From: Phoebastria nigripes
Lineage: Eukaryota; Chordata; Aves; Procellariiformes; Diomedeidae
Length of the DNA: 64,000 nt
NCBI GenBank assembly: GCA_035582835.1
Contig: JAYKAV010003106.1
Coordinates: 302,479-366,478 of the forward strand
Direction of reading: 5' to 3'
The notes beneath the pieces are model-generated. The model worked only from the letters and a program-made list of their open reading frames with translations. It had not been told where the DNA came from and made no database searches. Shown one piece after another: positions 39,446-51,036 of the stretch (positions within the stretch are counted from its first letter, which is position 1; each line of letters opens with the position of its first letter). The translations under genes were made by a program, and so were the position numbers.

Positions 39446-40084
39446 TGAACATGAGCCAGCAGTGTGCCCAGGTGGCCAAGNNGGCCAACAGCATCCTGGC
39501 CTGTATCAGAAATAGTGTGGCCAGCAGGAGTAGGGAAGTCATNGTGCCCCTGTACTCGGCACTGGTGAGGCTGCACCTCGAATACTGTGTTCCGTTTTGG
39601 GCTCCTCACTACAAGAAGGACATTGAGGTGCTGGAGCANGTCCAGAGAAGGGCAACAAAGCTGGTGAAGGGTCTGGAGAGCAAGTCTTACGAGGAGCAGC
39701 TGAGGGAACTGGGACTGTTTAGCCTGGAGAAGAGGAGGCTGAGGGGAGACCTTATTGCGCTCTCCAACCACCTGAAAGGAGGTTGCAGTGAGGTGGGTGT
39801 CAGTCTCTTCTCCCAAGCAACTAGCGATAGGATGAGAGGAAATGGCCTCAAGTTGCACCAGGGGAGGTTTAGATTGGACATTAGGAAAAAATTCTTCACC
39901 GAAAGGGTTATCAAGCATTGGAACAGGCTGCCCAGGGAAGTGGTGGAGTCACCATCCCTGGAGGTATTTAAAAGACATGTAGATGTGGTGCTTAGGGACA
40001 TGGTTTAGTGGGCATGGTGGTGGTGTGTTGATGGTTGGACTCAATGATCTTAGAGGTCCTTTCCAACCTTAATGATTCTATGAT
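39446..40084 (+). mobile_element. CR1 LINE 3' fragment downstream of NDUFA5
   Basis: Same subfamily as the 28.4 kb copy. It ends about 300 bp from the NDUFA5 stop and points toward it, so read-through NDUFA5 transcripts would carry it in antisense. Confidence 0.94.
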
Positions 40085-40379
40085 TTGTTAACATACAAAT
40101 ACAGATTATAAAAATAACTCAGAATGAGGCACAAATACCCTGTTAATAATAAATTACAAAAGGAAATAAACCAAAGGTTGTACAGCAGCTGAAAATAATT
40201 TTCTTAAACCATTTTTGCAAGAAATTGGAAGCAGTCTTTAGACTGCTAAATGTAAGTGGACATTAGGACAAAACATGTTTTTATGAAGTTATTATCTTTA
40301 ATTTAAAGACAACTGTCAGTAACAATAGATTAATAATTAACTTTTTTGTGACTTTCAAGAGGTCACACCATTTTGAAAA

Positions 40380-40481
40380 TTATATTGGCCATCTCCACTG
40401 GTCAGAAGGAGGTTCTTCAACTAGAGGCTCCCATGGTTTCCACTGTATCATTTTTCTTGCCAGGGAAAGCTCATTTTCAGC
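40380..40481 (-). CDS. NDUFA5: NDUFA5 exon 5 with stop
   Basis: 33 codons plus TAA. It encodes [20 protein letters not shown] and ends WRWPI, the conserved C-terminus. The acceptor is TTAACAG. A possible ATTAAA polyadenylation signal lies at 40302-40297 on the gene strand. Confidence 0.96.
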   Translation of the reverse strand, partial: AENELSLARKMIQWKPWEPLVEEPPSDQWRWPI

Positions 40482-43400
40482 CTGTTAATAAACACCATAC
40501 ACAAATTCTTAAATTATATACAATTGCCAAAGTATTAAATTACCTCTATTTCAGTGCATTACCTCGGTGATGTCACTACCTATCATGGCCAGGGACTACC
40601 ACAAATTTAATCTATAAATACCAAAAGAAACTGTGTGTTTTGGGTTTTGTTTTTAAAAAACATACTGAATCACCTCCAAATACCCAAACAGACAGTCTGT
40701 TCACATAGTCATTCCCAATGACAATTTCATGATATTTTCCAGTCTATTTGGCTTATCCCCCAATATTATTCAATCATCTTCTGTCCTTTCCACTGATCTA
40801 GACTGTAAGAAGCAATGTAAGTATACATGGTATATATGTAAGCATAATACAGTAAATGTGTAATTGTGTTAGGTTTTAAGATGGTCATCCCAATCACTAT
40901 ATGACAATTCATTTTCAGATTTTTTTTTCCCCCGTTTGTTTTGCAGCAAAGGAAGATATGGAAAACTGCCAACTTTCTGAACAGAAGCTCAGCCAAAGGA
41001 ACACTGAAAACCACTGCTCCCTCCCCCTGCACAGTACCTAACCTTAAATTTCCCTGCTTTACCTGTACAATGACTTCTTCTATGTGACCACTATTCAGTT
41101 TGTCCTGTAGCTTTTGCACATCAGTCTCCTGTGTATTCAAATACATATAAATAAATGTTTAATTTTACTGAGAAGTAGAAAGCCCAGATAAAGCATGAAA
41201 ACAGTAATTTAACCAGATCACACACTACTCTTCCTCAAAACTACCATCAAATTAGCTGGCTTCTGTCATTTTACATTACCAAAGAAATCTCACACACTTT
41301 TCTTACTGGAAGATAAACGTCAAACTCCCAATGATAAATACAAAAAACGAGTACTATTTAATGACATCCAAAGAAGCATTAGCAGCTAAGGGCTTTAGTA
41401 TGTATCTTGAAAGAAAATTTTGATCTTAGCTTTTCATAAAATGATATGCAACCTTCCAATTATCACTTAAATACACCATACCAGTATTGCATAGTTTAAT
41501 GTACCAAAAGGTTTTTTAAATGTCAAAGGTAAGGATTGTGCTAAGATACTACATTGTTAAGAGCACACGCATTTTTTGTGCAAGTGTGTGGAAATTACCA
41601 CTACGATTCTATGAATCTTCAAAAACCTATGTTTTCTTCTAATTTTCACAGAAAACATCAGTAAGAAATTAACAATTCTTTTTAATATACCATCAAAATA
41701 TTCCAGTCAATAACAAAAATAAACCTCAAGACTTCAATTATTTCTGAACTGATACCTGAAAGTTACATATACTTCTGAAAAAGTCAGTCATTTTGAAAAT
41801 CATTCTTCTGATCCTAAAAATCTTTTCATGTATAACATTTATGAAACAGCACTGTACTTACTGTTTGCACCAAATTAAATCGCTGATTTACAATCTGCTC
41901 AGTGTATTTCCTATATGCTGCATCTTTGGGAATGTTTTGCAGGACACCAAGGATTTTTGTGTACAGTATTCGCAGGCGCTGAAGTGATCACAAGACACGG
42001 ATAAAATACACAACTAGAATTATTTAACTTCTTGTCCTACTTAACCTCCTAGCTAATTATCTAGACACAAAATATAGAGGGTTATGGTATTCAATCCAGA
42101 AATGTAGGATTAACAAAATAACTAAGTCTGAACCACAGAACTCTGTCTTGGGTAAGACTGAGATTTATCAGGACTGGGAAGTTACCACTGTCAGATTCCT
42201 CAAAGGAGGGAAAAAAAAAAGAAAAAAAAAAAAGTTGCAATCTGAAGTACGTTTGATGCAAAATGGAAACAATAAAAGCTGTGTTTCTAATACTAACCAT
42301 ACTTTTAAAATGAGGCAAATTCATGTCTAAACCGTCAGTTTCTGAAAAAATTACCTGGGAAAGATATAAAGAAGTACATAAGCTACCAAAGCATAACAAG
42401 ATTTTTTTTTTTTTTTTGGCACTTCTCCTCATGCTGCTGCAAAGTTCTGAGTGACAGACAGATTTAAATTAAACTAAAATCTGAAACTTTTATTGCTGGA
42501 TTTAAATGCAGTGATAAAGGACACATTGGGGTGAAGAAATTGCAGCTTTTGGGCCATATGTTGGCTGGGTAACTGTATCTAACTGAAGAGGAATGGATGT
42601 CCTATAGAAACAACAAGATACAAGCAGAATACTGCAGTCAAAGAAATACAAAGAAGAAAAAACAGGAAACGAAAAGGGGACTGGCATAGAATCTGTACTT
42701 CAACTAAAGCATTGTTGATTTCTTACTCTAGGCTTTAAGTCACTGGAAAAACTAAAACTTAGTAAGTTCACCCAGAAGGTGTCTCACAAGGCTGTAGACT
42801 GAGCTAGAATCATTTGTACAGAACAATAATGATTTTTTCGATGGTTCTTTTTGACAGGATTCCTAACTATTGGTGGCAAAAGCATTTTTGAAACAGAATC
42901 GTTGCATAGTGGGAAATTTCAAAGCAGAGAAATTAAAGAATTACTGAAGTCCTTTCAAAGCTCATGCCTCCTGAATAAGCAAGCAAGATGTGGCAAACGT
43001 ACTTTCATCACTGAGCCTGAAGAGGTAAAAACAAAGTACCAAATTGCTACAAGAACCACCTAATGTTGTTCCCAAGAACCACTGAAGTATTCTAATCTCA
43101 ACAGTGCTTGCCATCACAGGGCCTTGATGCGGCTTTGAACCACGTGGTTAGCCTCTTATCACGTAAGACTAGCCCATCCCCTTAGCATAGGTATAAGTTA
43201 TTTCAGTACTTGTTGGAAACACAACATAGCAAGGCAGCAAAAATCTGTATGCTGTGAAGTAGAAATTACATTTATGAAGAACTGACTTTAAAGAGTTCTT
43301 TGCTTTTGCATTGGAGATGACAGAAATAAAATATTGGTTCACAAAAGTAGTTACACAAAGGAGGTTTTTGAAATCAGCACATGCAACAAAAAGTACATGT

Positions 43401-44215
43401 GCAAAATAACTCCTAATGATATGAATTAAACCTTTAAGAATTCATTTTCTTCCTTTATCACTTTGGAACATTTTTACACTTTCATTAAGTTGACACTGCT
43501 TTCAGGTACACACCGTACCTACATACGCAAATACATAACGAAAAGCTTTGATCTCACTGACAATTTCCATTAAATACAAAACAAGACACGTGACGTACCT
43601 CATGGGGGTTTTCAGCTACAGCCAATCCTACAAGTCCAGTGCTCTGCACAGAGAGCATAAACATATTTAATATACCTAAGCATCTGTTTCCAGGCTGATT
43701 ATTTTGTTTTGGCTCAATATACACCTGACAGGGCCCATTCTGTGACATGAGCCTCTGCCTCCCACCACACACACCTGATCCCACAAACCTGCAGTATTCT
43801 GACCAGNGCACACGCAGGGGAGGGAGAGGCCGAAGAGAGGGAGCAGCTCACATAACAAAGCAGCTGCTGGGAAGCCTTCCCGCTGGGGTGAACTTACCCG
43901 CCTCCTTCCTCCCCACACGACGGGCCCGCCCCCTCCGCTAACGGTCGCTGCTGCCCCGCGAGCACCTGGCGCCGGGCCTGCCGTCCCCCGTGGGCCGGGG
44001 AGGGGAACCNGGCCCTACGCCCCCTTCATCCCTTTCCTCACAGGGCGCCCCACGCGCCCTCACCCCGCCGCTCGGGCACCCCCGACCCTCTCCCCAGAAA
44101 CTCCGCCATGGCAGAGTATGCCGGGGAGGGAGCCCCCCGCGCAGGACGAGGGGGCGGCAGGCTGCCCGGCTCAAGGACCCCCACGGCGCCTCACCTTCCT
44201 CAGCGCCCCCGCCAT
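40380..44215 (-). CDS. NDUFA5: NADH:ubiquinone oxidoreductase subunit A5 (complex I), 5 coding exons
   Basis: Exons in transcript order: 44215-44195 (MAGALRK), 43643-43599 ([15 protein letters not shown]), 41978-41862 ([10 protein letters not shown]...), 41128-41063, 40481-40380. Every join is phase 0 with GT-AG borders, giving exactly 116 codons plus TAA, the usual length of the family. The ETC_C1_NDUFA5 signature runs from TGLVGLAV through [14 protein letters not shown] to the Trp-rich tail with [13 protein letters not shown] and QWRWPI. Family knowledge: a nuclear-encoded accessory subunit of the peripheral (Q-module) arm of mitochondrial complex I, on the matrix side. No coding defect is seen. 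It lies downstream of nothing transcribed on its own strand within 9 kb, and faces ASB15 head to head. Confidence 0.97.
41063..41128 (-). CDS. NDUFA5: NDUFA5 exon 4
   Basis: 66 nt, 22 codons: [19 protein letters not shown] then IVQ. The acceptor is ACACAG and the donor GTAAAG. Confidence 0.96.
41862..41978 (-). CDS. NDUFA5: NDUFA5 exon 3
   Basis: 117 nt, 39 codons. It starts [10 protein letters not shown] and includes [14 protein letters not shown]. The donor is GTAAGT. Confidence 0.97.
43599..43643 (-). CDS. NDUFA5: NDUFA5 exon 2
   Basis: 45 nt encoding [15 protein letters not shown], with acceptor TGTGCAG and donor GTACGT. Confidence 0.96.
44195..44215 (-). CDS. NDUFA5: NDUFA5 exon 1 (start codon)
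   Basis: 21 coding nt, MAGALRK, with ATG in a good context (GCAGCCATGG) and donor GTGAGG. It sits inside the CpG island and is too short to be found by ORF length. Confidence 0.93.
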
Positions 44216-44625
44216 GGCTGCGCTGCGCGCTCCGCCCCGCCCCGCTCCGCCAGCCCCCGCGGGCTCCGCCGGCCATAGGGCAGCCGGGCGCATGCGCGTG
44301 CGTGGCGGCGGGCGCCTGCGGTCGCCGGCTAGAGGACATGGCGAAGGACGCCGGACTGCGCATGCGCGGCAGCCGCACCGGCTCCCGATCCCGGCGCGCA
44401 GAGCGCGAAGCAGGCCGGGTCGTAGCATACGCGCGTGAGCCAAGGCGTGCGGTATCACCCAGCGCATGCGCCGTCTGGGAGGTGGCGGCGCGATGCGCGT
44501 GCGCTGAGGGCGCTGGGGTGACGCGCATGCGCCTACCGGCGCGGGGGGAGGGGGTTGTCCGGCTGCGGTCGCTCGGGCCGGGCCCGGCCCAGACCGGCGC
44601 TCGCCGCCACTCAGCGCGGGAGGCT

Positions 44626-44655
44626 GGCCCCGGCCCGGCCCGGCCCGGCCCGGCG
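44626..44655. repeat. (CGGCC)n short tandem repeat
   Basis: About six copies of a GGCCC/CGGCC pentamer lie inside the NDUFA5 CpG island, upstream of the NRF-1 sites. Confidence 0.85.
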
Positions 44656-44870
44656 GGGGCTCCCCCTCTGAAGAAAGCCTTCCGTCTGTGTGGTGTGGCG
44701 GCCGCTGAGGGGGGCGGGCGGCTAGGCCCTTGCTGTGGAGCCGCAGGGGCGGGAGGTCAGGCCTCGCCCGCGCGGCTTGTCCCTGCGTGGGGAGGGGCTG
44801 CGGGGCCTGCTGTCTGGGATCCGAGCCCCTGAAACCATCCCAAGCCGGCCCGGGCGCAGTGTTTATTCAG

Positions 44871-47800
44871 GAGAGGTGTCCGATCCGAAGGCAGCCCAAG
44901 TTTTGGAGCCCCGTGGGCTGGGTATGCTGTAGCAGTACACCACAGTTCATGCTCTGCTGCACTTACAAGGCACACAGATCTGAATATCCCCTTTTAAAGA
45001 TAAACATGTTTTCTATTAGTGAAGTTGTCTACATGAAATCGCTAAAGACAGCTTATGATCAATCTGCAGAATTTAGCAGTTTCTAAATGAGGAACGCTCT
45101 GCTGAAAGATTTGTTAGTAGAAATGCATCACACAGAAGTCATAAGTGCTGTATGTTGCATTTAGATTTTCAGCACGTTTCTAGTAAAGATGCAATACACA
45201 TTTGGTTGATGTGTGTGGCTGGTGACAGTACTTGAAATCAACTGATTTTTGCCAAGTGATAGCTAACTAACTGCCTGTAATGAGTTCTCAGAACTATTAT
45301 AACTTCATGGTTTTTGATTTGTTTTATTTTCCAAAATGTTTTGCAGAGTCCAAGCTTAGTCCAAGCTTCAGAGTTGATTTCAAAGCTCCCTTTCATGAGT
45401 CAAACAACTGTGTCAAGCCTTAAAGCTTCAGAAGTATGTTTGGCACCTGCTGAGAGCAGTTTTGTGTGATGTGTACTCAGAAATAAAGCTGTTTATGTCC
45501 ACTCAAGGTGACATTTTGGTGTAGTAGATGTGATTTGAAGATGTGTCAGCTTCTGTCATTCTCTTATGAAACAAGTATTTAGGATTTGCAGAAGTTTCTA
45601 GTACATGAATTCTAGTTTTCTGCAACATATATGTAAAAAATAAATACTTTCTGATTGATAAGTGATGCAGTGTGTAACAGTAAGCATTTTTATGCCTGGG
45701 AATAGGGTCTAATTTAGAAATAATGCAGAAGCTTATAAACAATTAGAATACTATATATATATATAAGAAAAAATATTATATTAAAGGGTTTTATGTGCAT
45801 GTATTTATCAGTCAAGTCTTCCTGAGGTTGATAACTTTCTACCTCAGGGAATAGTCATAAGTATTCTGGAATTTGCTTAATAAGCAGAAGCATATATACC
45901 TTATATGAATTTTAGCTGTGAAATTGGTTTGACCAAGAAATTGTGTTAAAAGTAGCTAATTAACTGCAGAATCAAAAATAAGGATCACTGTAATAGAATA
46001 TGGCAAATAGGTAATTTCTGAGTTAATGTGATCAGTTAATAAAGCAAAAAAAGCTGTAAAATACTGATGGAAGGTAGAAAACTCAATTAAGGGACTTGAG
46101 ATAGAGAGAATGAGAGAAAAGAGCAATAAAAAGAGTTTAAATTATTGGTGGAGGTAAACATGATGTTCATTTGAAGATCCAGTTGGCCTTAGTATTAAGT
46201 CTTATCTTTATGGCCTAGCTGCTAATTTAAAGGGTGAGTTTTGCATAGTGAATAAGATTTGATAATAATTGTGTTGTAACTTTATATTGTATTTATTCTG
46301 GACAAATTTTTCTTTATAATTCCTTTGGCCTGCTCTTGAGCTCCTCTTTTCCATAACTGGTAAGCAAACCCAACAACAGAGTTTCAGAATATTGTAGAGT
46401 TCTCACTGAAAGCCAGTCTTGTAATAAGACACGTGCTACCTCAGTTCCACAACTAAAGCAAAGGGATTAATACAGTTTGTATCAGAATTCAGGGTTTGTG
46501 CTTCTCCACTCCCGAGTGTTCTCTGAGATTGCATCAGAGACACCTGGGGTTTCTTTCCAAGGCATTGAGAATCTCTCTTTCCTATCAAAATGACATTCTT
46601 TAAAAATTTCAGCCTTTTTTTATTGGATCATCCCTGTATTTTCCCCTTCTCTGTGATGGTCCAGCCAGATGATCTATCTCCTGATTACACTAACTGACCA
46701 CAGCACAAATTGTTCTGGCGATCTTCTTTAGCCAAATTAGCTCAGTTAGCGTCATTCAAACACTAGTTGTAACCATCTGTTCAGACAACCCAAGAACGTA
46801 GGTGTCCTTGCCACATCTAGTACAAAGAATAAAAAACAGTAAGCCATGTTGATGAGACGATTCATGAAATCAATCCAGAAGTGATACAGTAGGAAGTTCC
46901 CCAAATTGCCAAACTCTGTTTCAATACATAATTTATTTTAAAATATAACAACTCCAAGACCTAAGAAGTATTATCAGAGTACATACAATAATTACCTATT
47001 TTTGAAAACAAACANAAAAAACCCCAAAACCACCCACATAGCATTTCACAGTTTATTATCTGTTTAACACTGGGCACTCTGTTGGGAGTATTATCCTGTG
47101 TGTTAATATACAGTGCGTAGGCACCCTAAGAAGGCTTTGCTATAGCTGTGACTTCTCTTCCCTTTTTTGTCTCACCAATGAATTTATCTCACTGTGAAGT
47201 CTTACAAATTGCCATATGATTTGGTATCTGGACAAGAGTCTTATTTATTCTGGCTTTACATGCATGGAACATAANTGACTGATGGATTTATAACTAGTAA
47301 CTATGTAAGATCAGAATCAGACACTGTTTACATAGCAATGCAAAATAGTATTGAAAAGATCTGAAATGCAAAACAATACCGTGCTTGTAATATGGATATG
47401 TACCAGTTCTGATAATATCCTGGTTATGTAAAGGAAATGAAAGAACCCAAGGTAAGCAATTAAAACATTTGTGTTCTTTATATATATTATAAATATATAT
47501 TTTACATATTTTTATTGTATATTTCTGTTCTTACGAGCTCTTAGCCAACAGTAGAGCAGGGTCTCAGCCCTGTTTGTCTGCTTCTGTTGTACTTTTTTTT
47601 TTTTGGAGGCTCGCCACACTTGCTTAGGTCGCACTGGCAAAAGAAGTTGCACTGAGTGTTATTTATCATCATTAAATGGTTTTCTTGATCTTGTGTCCAA
47701 AGATGAGATGCATGTAGTGCCTTACTTAAGCTTACAGTTTTATGGTTCTATAAATGCAAGTGAATCTTGGGGCACGGAAGAGTTCACAGTGTACAAGTTC

Positions 47801-48964
47801 ATTTCATCAGAACAATTAAAGATATGTTGGAAGTTTGTGTTTCAGTTTGTTATGTTCCCTTTTTGTCTCTTCATTTTGGTAAAGACAGTAACTAGTTGGT
47901 TAAAACCAAAAGAAGACAGAGGTATTGCATCAGTGTGTCTAGCTAGAGAAAAGAAAATCCAGCTGCTTCTTCATCCCGTGCTTGTGACTTAAGTTACTGG
48001 GTACTGCTGTTCTTGATGTTACTCTTGGGTTATTCTGCTTTTACATCACTGCTGCCTGTGGTGCCGTGCCTCCTGCTTCTTTGTCCAATTTCAAGTTACT
48101 AAATCTAGTCAAATAAGTACTATAATTGGCTGTCATTGAATCTGTAAAGCTTTGCATCATATCNGCCTCAGAGAGAGATACTAGTGTTTGGTGATGTAAT
48201 ATGGCAGGGTCTACAACCACTTAAAGGCTAAACCTTCTCAGATTTGTTTTAATTTATGTAAATATGTTACCAGATTTTGTTAATGTAGCCCTTGAGACTA
48301 AGTTGGCAAATAATTTATTTTCTTAATGAGAGCTGTTGAACCAATGAAGGCACAGATAATCTTATTATACCGTCCAGACCTCGTGTTACATTTGACAGGA
48401 TTTTAGAGAAGTCATGTGTAATACTTTCCTGTGGGTCGAGTCTGCTTATGTTACAGTTGTACAAGGTCAGACCTTAATTTATCTAGCAACTGCGTATTTA
48501 ATTTTAGAAGTATCACAGGACACATCAGCTTGCAGGGCACCATTCCTGGATGTTCAAAATGCAGGCCCCAGAGTAACAGTGGCAAGATAATGGGTTGAAA
48601 AGGTGAGAGTATATGTTATGCTCGCCAGTTAGACTAACAGTGAAATAATTTAAAACTGTAACATTTAATAGACTGAGTCCAAATTTAGATTGCTATTAAT
48701 TATTTTATTGCTATGAATAACCTCTTTGCATGCCTAAGGGCCTTCTATTTATAGAGAGCAAAGCGAGGATTGTCTAGTTTATTTTAAGGATAAGAAATTA
48801 GAATAACATTAACACTCACATAACGTTAACTTTATACCTATGTGTTTAAAAGTGATGAACGCTTGACACACTTCTTTCCAAGGAAAGACGCAACTGCCAC
48901 GATTAGCAAGTAGTTCAGATTTTTTTCGATGAAAAAACAGTAACTTAATTTAAGAGAGCAAAAC
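44871..48964. other. Intergenic DNA upstream of NDUFA5
   Basis: No gene supported. One plus-strand open stretch (about 47603-47992) has no recognisable domain or start context. Confidence 0.55.
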
Positions 48965-50300
48965 TTTTTTTTTTTTTAAGAAAACATCAAGAAGTAATGT
49001 CTTTATTTTTCCAGGCATAAATGGAAAAAATATCAGACTACTCAAAATGTTGTTTAAGGAAAATATTCTTTGTGATACAAACACTAAAACTTGTTTAGAG
49101 GAAGCATTTGCAATTGTTTCTAGTGATCTAGTGGCTGGGTCTGGTAATTGCGAAGCTTCCATTCTTGAATAGAAGAAGATTTTGCTGCTGAACTTTTTAG
49201 CCTTTTCATTGCTACATCACATAATGTAGCAGGGATGCCTCTGCTGCTGCTGAGCGTACCAGCCATGCTGTTATATTCCACTGTGATCCTAGTGGAACAT
49301 CCACGCTTCAGTTGTACCTTGTCACCTCGGCACAGCGTATTACCAGCAGTGATATAGCAAATCAGGCTCTCAAAGCACGTATAGACCCCTGGCAATGTGT
49401 CCAGCACTTGTGCTGTGGTGAGCTGTTTGCCTTATACTTACTCTATAATGTCACAGTCATTTGCTACCTTACTAACTTTCTCATTTTATAATATATTATT
49501 AATTTTTGTGGGGTAAAATAATTTGAAAGCAGTACACACAACAATTCTGAAACACTGCTCATCTGAGACCTTTCTGGTTAAGTCTGTGTTCAAGCAGAGC
49601 TCTATGTTGCCTGTGGCATAATTAGTTCTGGGGAATACAGCAAAGCAGGAGATAGCTGACCAAATGGGTATGGACGTTGTATGACCAGAGAAAAAAAAAA
49701 CAAACCAAAAAACAAGTTTCTATGATGACCTGTAAACTGATTTCTTCCTCTAATCTTTTGGAGATAAAGGGGAGGTAGAAGGGCAATACATTTTTCCGAA
49801 AATAAAAATATTTTCTTACTAAATTACTATCCTGCAAGATGCTCTATGCTCTTAACTCTTCTTGGAATCAGTGACGTTGGAGGGTATTGATCACCTCACA
49901 GGACTAAACCATATGTGAACATCTTCATAAAGATACTGTGATATACCAAAACAGCCTTTTTTCAGAGAGTTTGCAATGTGAGGGTCTAATCTAAGGCCTA
50001 TGTAAGTCTTCAGGAGTCTTTTTGGTTCAGGCTCTAGGGTAAATATAATATGATGGGCTGTAATATAATAATTTTCAGTCTCAATTCTCCTAAGGACAGC
50101 AACTTCAATAGAGCTTGCAGGGCATGAAGGTCCATCCATGTGGATCTGATAGGGTGATCATGATTCATTAAAAAGATGTTTCAAAAATTTCAGTGATGTC
50201 ATGAAGTCTTCAAATGGAGGGTTTTCAAAACTAAAGGTGTGAAGAAAGGGAAGGTAGCTTCTGTTTGCCTTTAAGCTGTTGTGGAGGAAACGAGATTATG
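48965..50300 (-). pseudogene. Decayed unidentified coding remnant with genomic poly(A) end
   Basis: Reading minus, one frame from about 49693 to TAG at 49122-49120 is protein-like over about 190 codons with only three internal TAA codons (49486-49488, 49438-49440, 49432-49434); the last 107 codons are fully open (e.g. TAQVLDTLPGVYTCFESL, SSSIQEWKLRNYQTQ). Upstream, 50300-49892 is a second protein-like block, broken by one TGA at about 50158 (e.g. ENPPFEDFMTSLKFLKHLF, RLLKTYIGLRLDPHIANSL). An AATAAA (49007-49002) follows the final stop and 24 nt later comes a run of 13 A on the gene strand (48977-48965), as in an integrated polyadenylated mRNA copy. I do not recognise the parent. Alternatives: the terminal exons of a real unannotated gene, or chance open frames. 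Confidence 0.42.
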
Positions 50301-50774
50301 AATGTTACACATTTTTCTTTAATCAATTATCTTATGTAAATTAACTGTTTAGTCTCATTAGGAGCACCTCCCAGCTGCCAGTGAAATGTTAATTTATTCT
50401 AAAATGTACTTTCCTTTTAGCTGATGGCAGGAAGAGGTTGTAGATATGTTTATTGAGATACACTTCTAAAACTGCTAGTCCAAGAGAGATTTTATCTTTG
50501 CTGTGTAAAAGGTTTGTCAGTCTTCAGAACAGTGTGTATTTGTGGGTTAAATGATGGAAGCTGTAAGGTGCCATCAGAATTAGAAAAGTGTTTATGGAAA
50601 TGTGAAGATAAACGCATAAAAGAACCTCGACTCGGAATTCTCCTGCCTGTCAACGAAGTGCATTGCCAACAAGAGATGAGGAAGAGAGGCTCAGTTTCAT
50701 GGCCTTATTGATGATAAGAATTTTACATTCTGGTTTATAAGAAACTTGTGGCAGCATTTAGAAAAAAAAGATGG

Positions 50775-51036
50775 TCAGCTGCTTTGCTTTGTGTAGCTTT
50801 TTGAAGTTGCTATGTTTTGTGTTACAGCTTGGAAGTTTGACATGGGATACCTTCCTTTCTGCATAAAACAAACTATATTTAAAAAACCCAACAACTTCTT
50901 ATTAATTTCTTTTTGCTGCAACAAACTTGATAGGCTTTCATAAGCTTGTTTTGATCTTAGGAGTTTCAGACCATCGTTATCATTGTTTTTTAGAATTACG
51001 GAGAAGTTCGTATTGTCCATCCTGTCTGACAGGATG
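50775..51036 (-). other. Further minus-strand open block, possibly part of the same remnant
   Basis: About 86 codons open (LKNNDNDGLKLLRSKQAYES and on), ending TGA at 50775. It is protein-like in composition and on the same strand as the 49-50.3 kb remnant, but no continuous frame links them, so the connection is speculative. Confidence 0.25.

Larger units (their letters stand above)
43900..44870 (-). promoter_or_regulatory. CpG-island promoter of NDUFA5 with NRF-1 palindromes
   Basis: A GC-rich, CpG-dense block spans exon 1 and upstream DNA. Four exact GCGCATGCGC palindromes occur at 44288-44297, 44358-44367, 44462-44471 and 44523-44532, plus GCGCGTGCGC at 44495-44504. These match the NRF-1 core (YGCGCAYGCGCR), a known activator of nuclear OXPHOS genes. 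No partner gene was found on the plus side. Confidence 0.8.

Noticed and set aside
43938..44832. Open frames of up to 280 codons around the NDUFA5 start
   Set aside because: Same CpG-island effect. The only supported coding part is the 21 nt NDUFA5 exon 1 on the minus strand.
47603..47992. 129-codon plus-strand open frame upstream of ASB15
   Set aside because: Opens on a non-ATG codon directly after a T run, with no domain or conserved motif; chance is the simplest reading.
50514..50711. Plus-strand open frame with Cys/Glu/Lys-rich content
   Set aside because: Opposite strand to the remnant, short, no splice support or family match.
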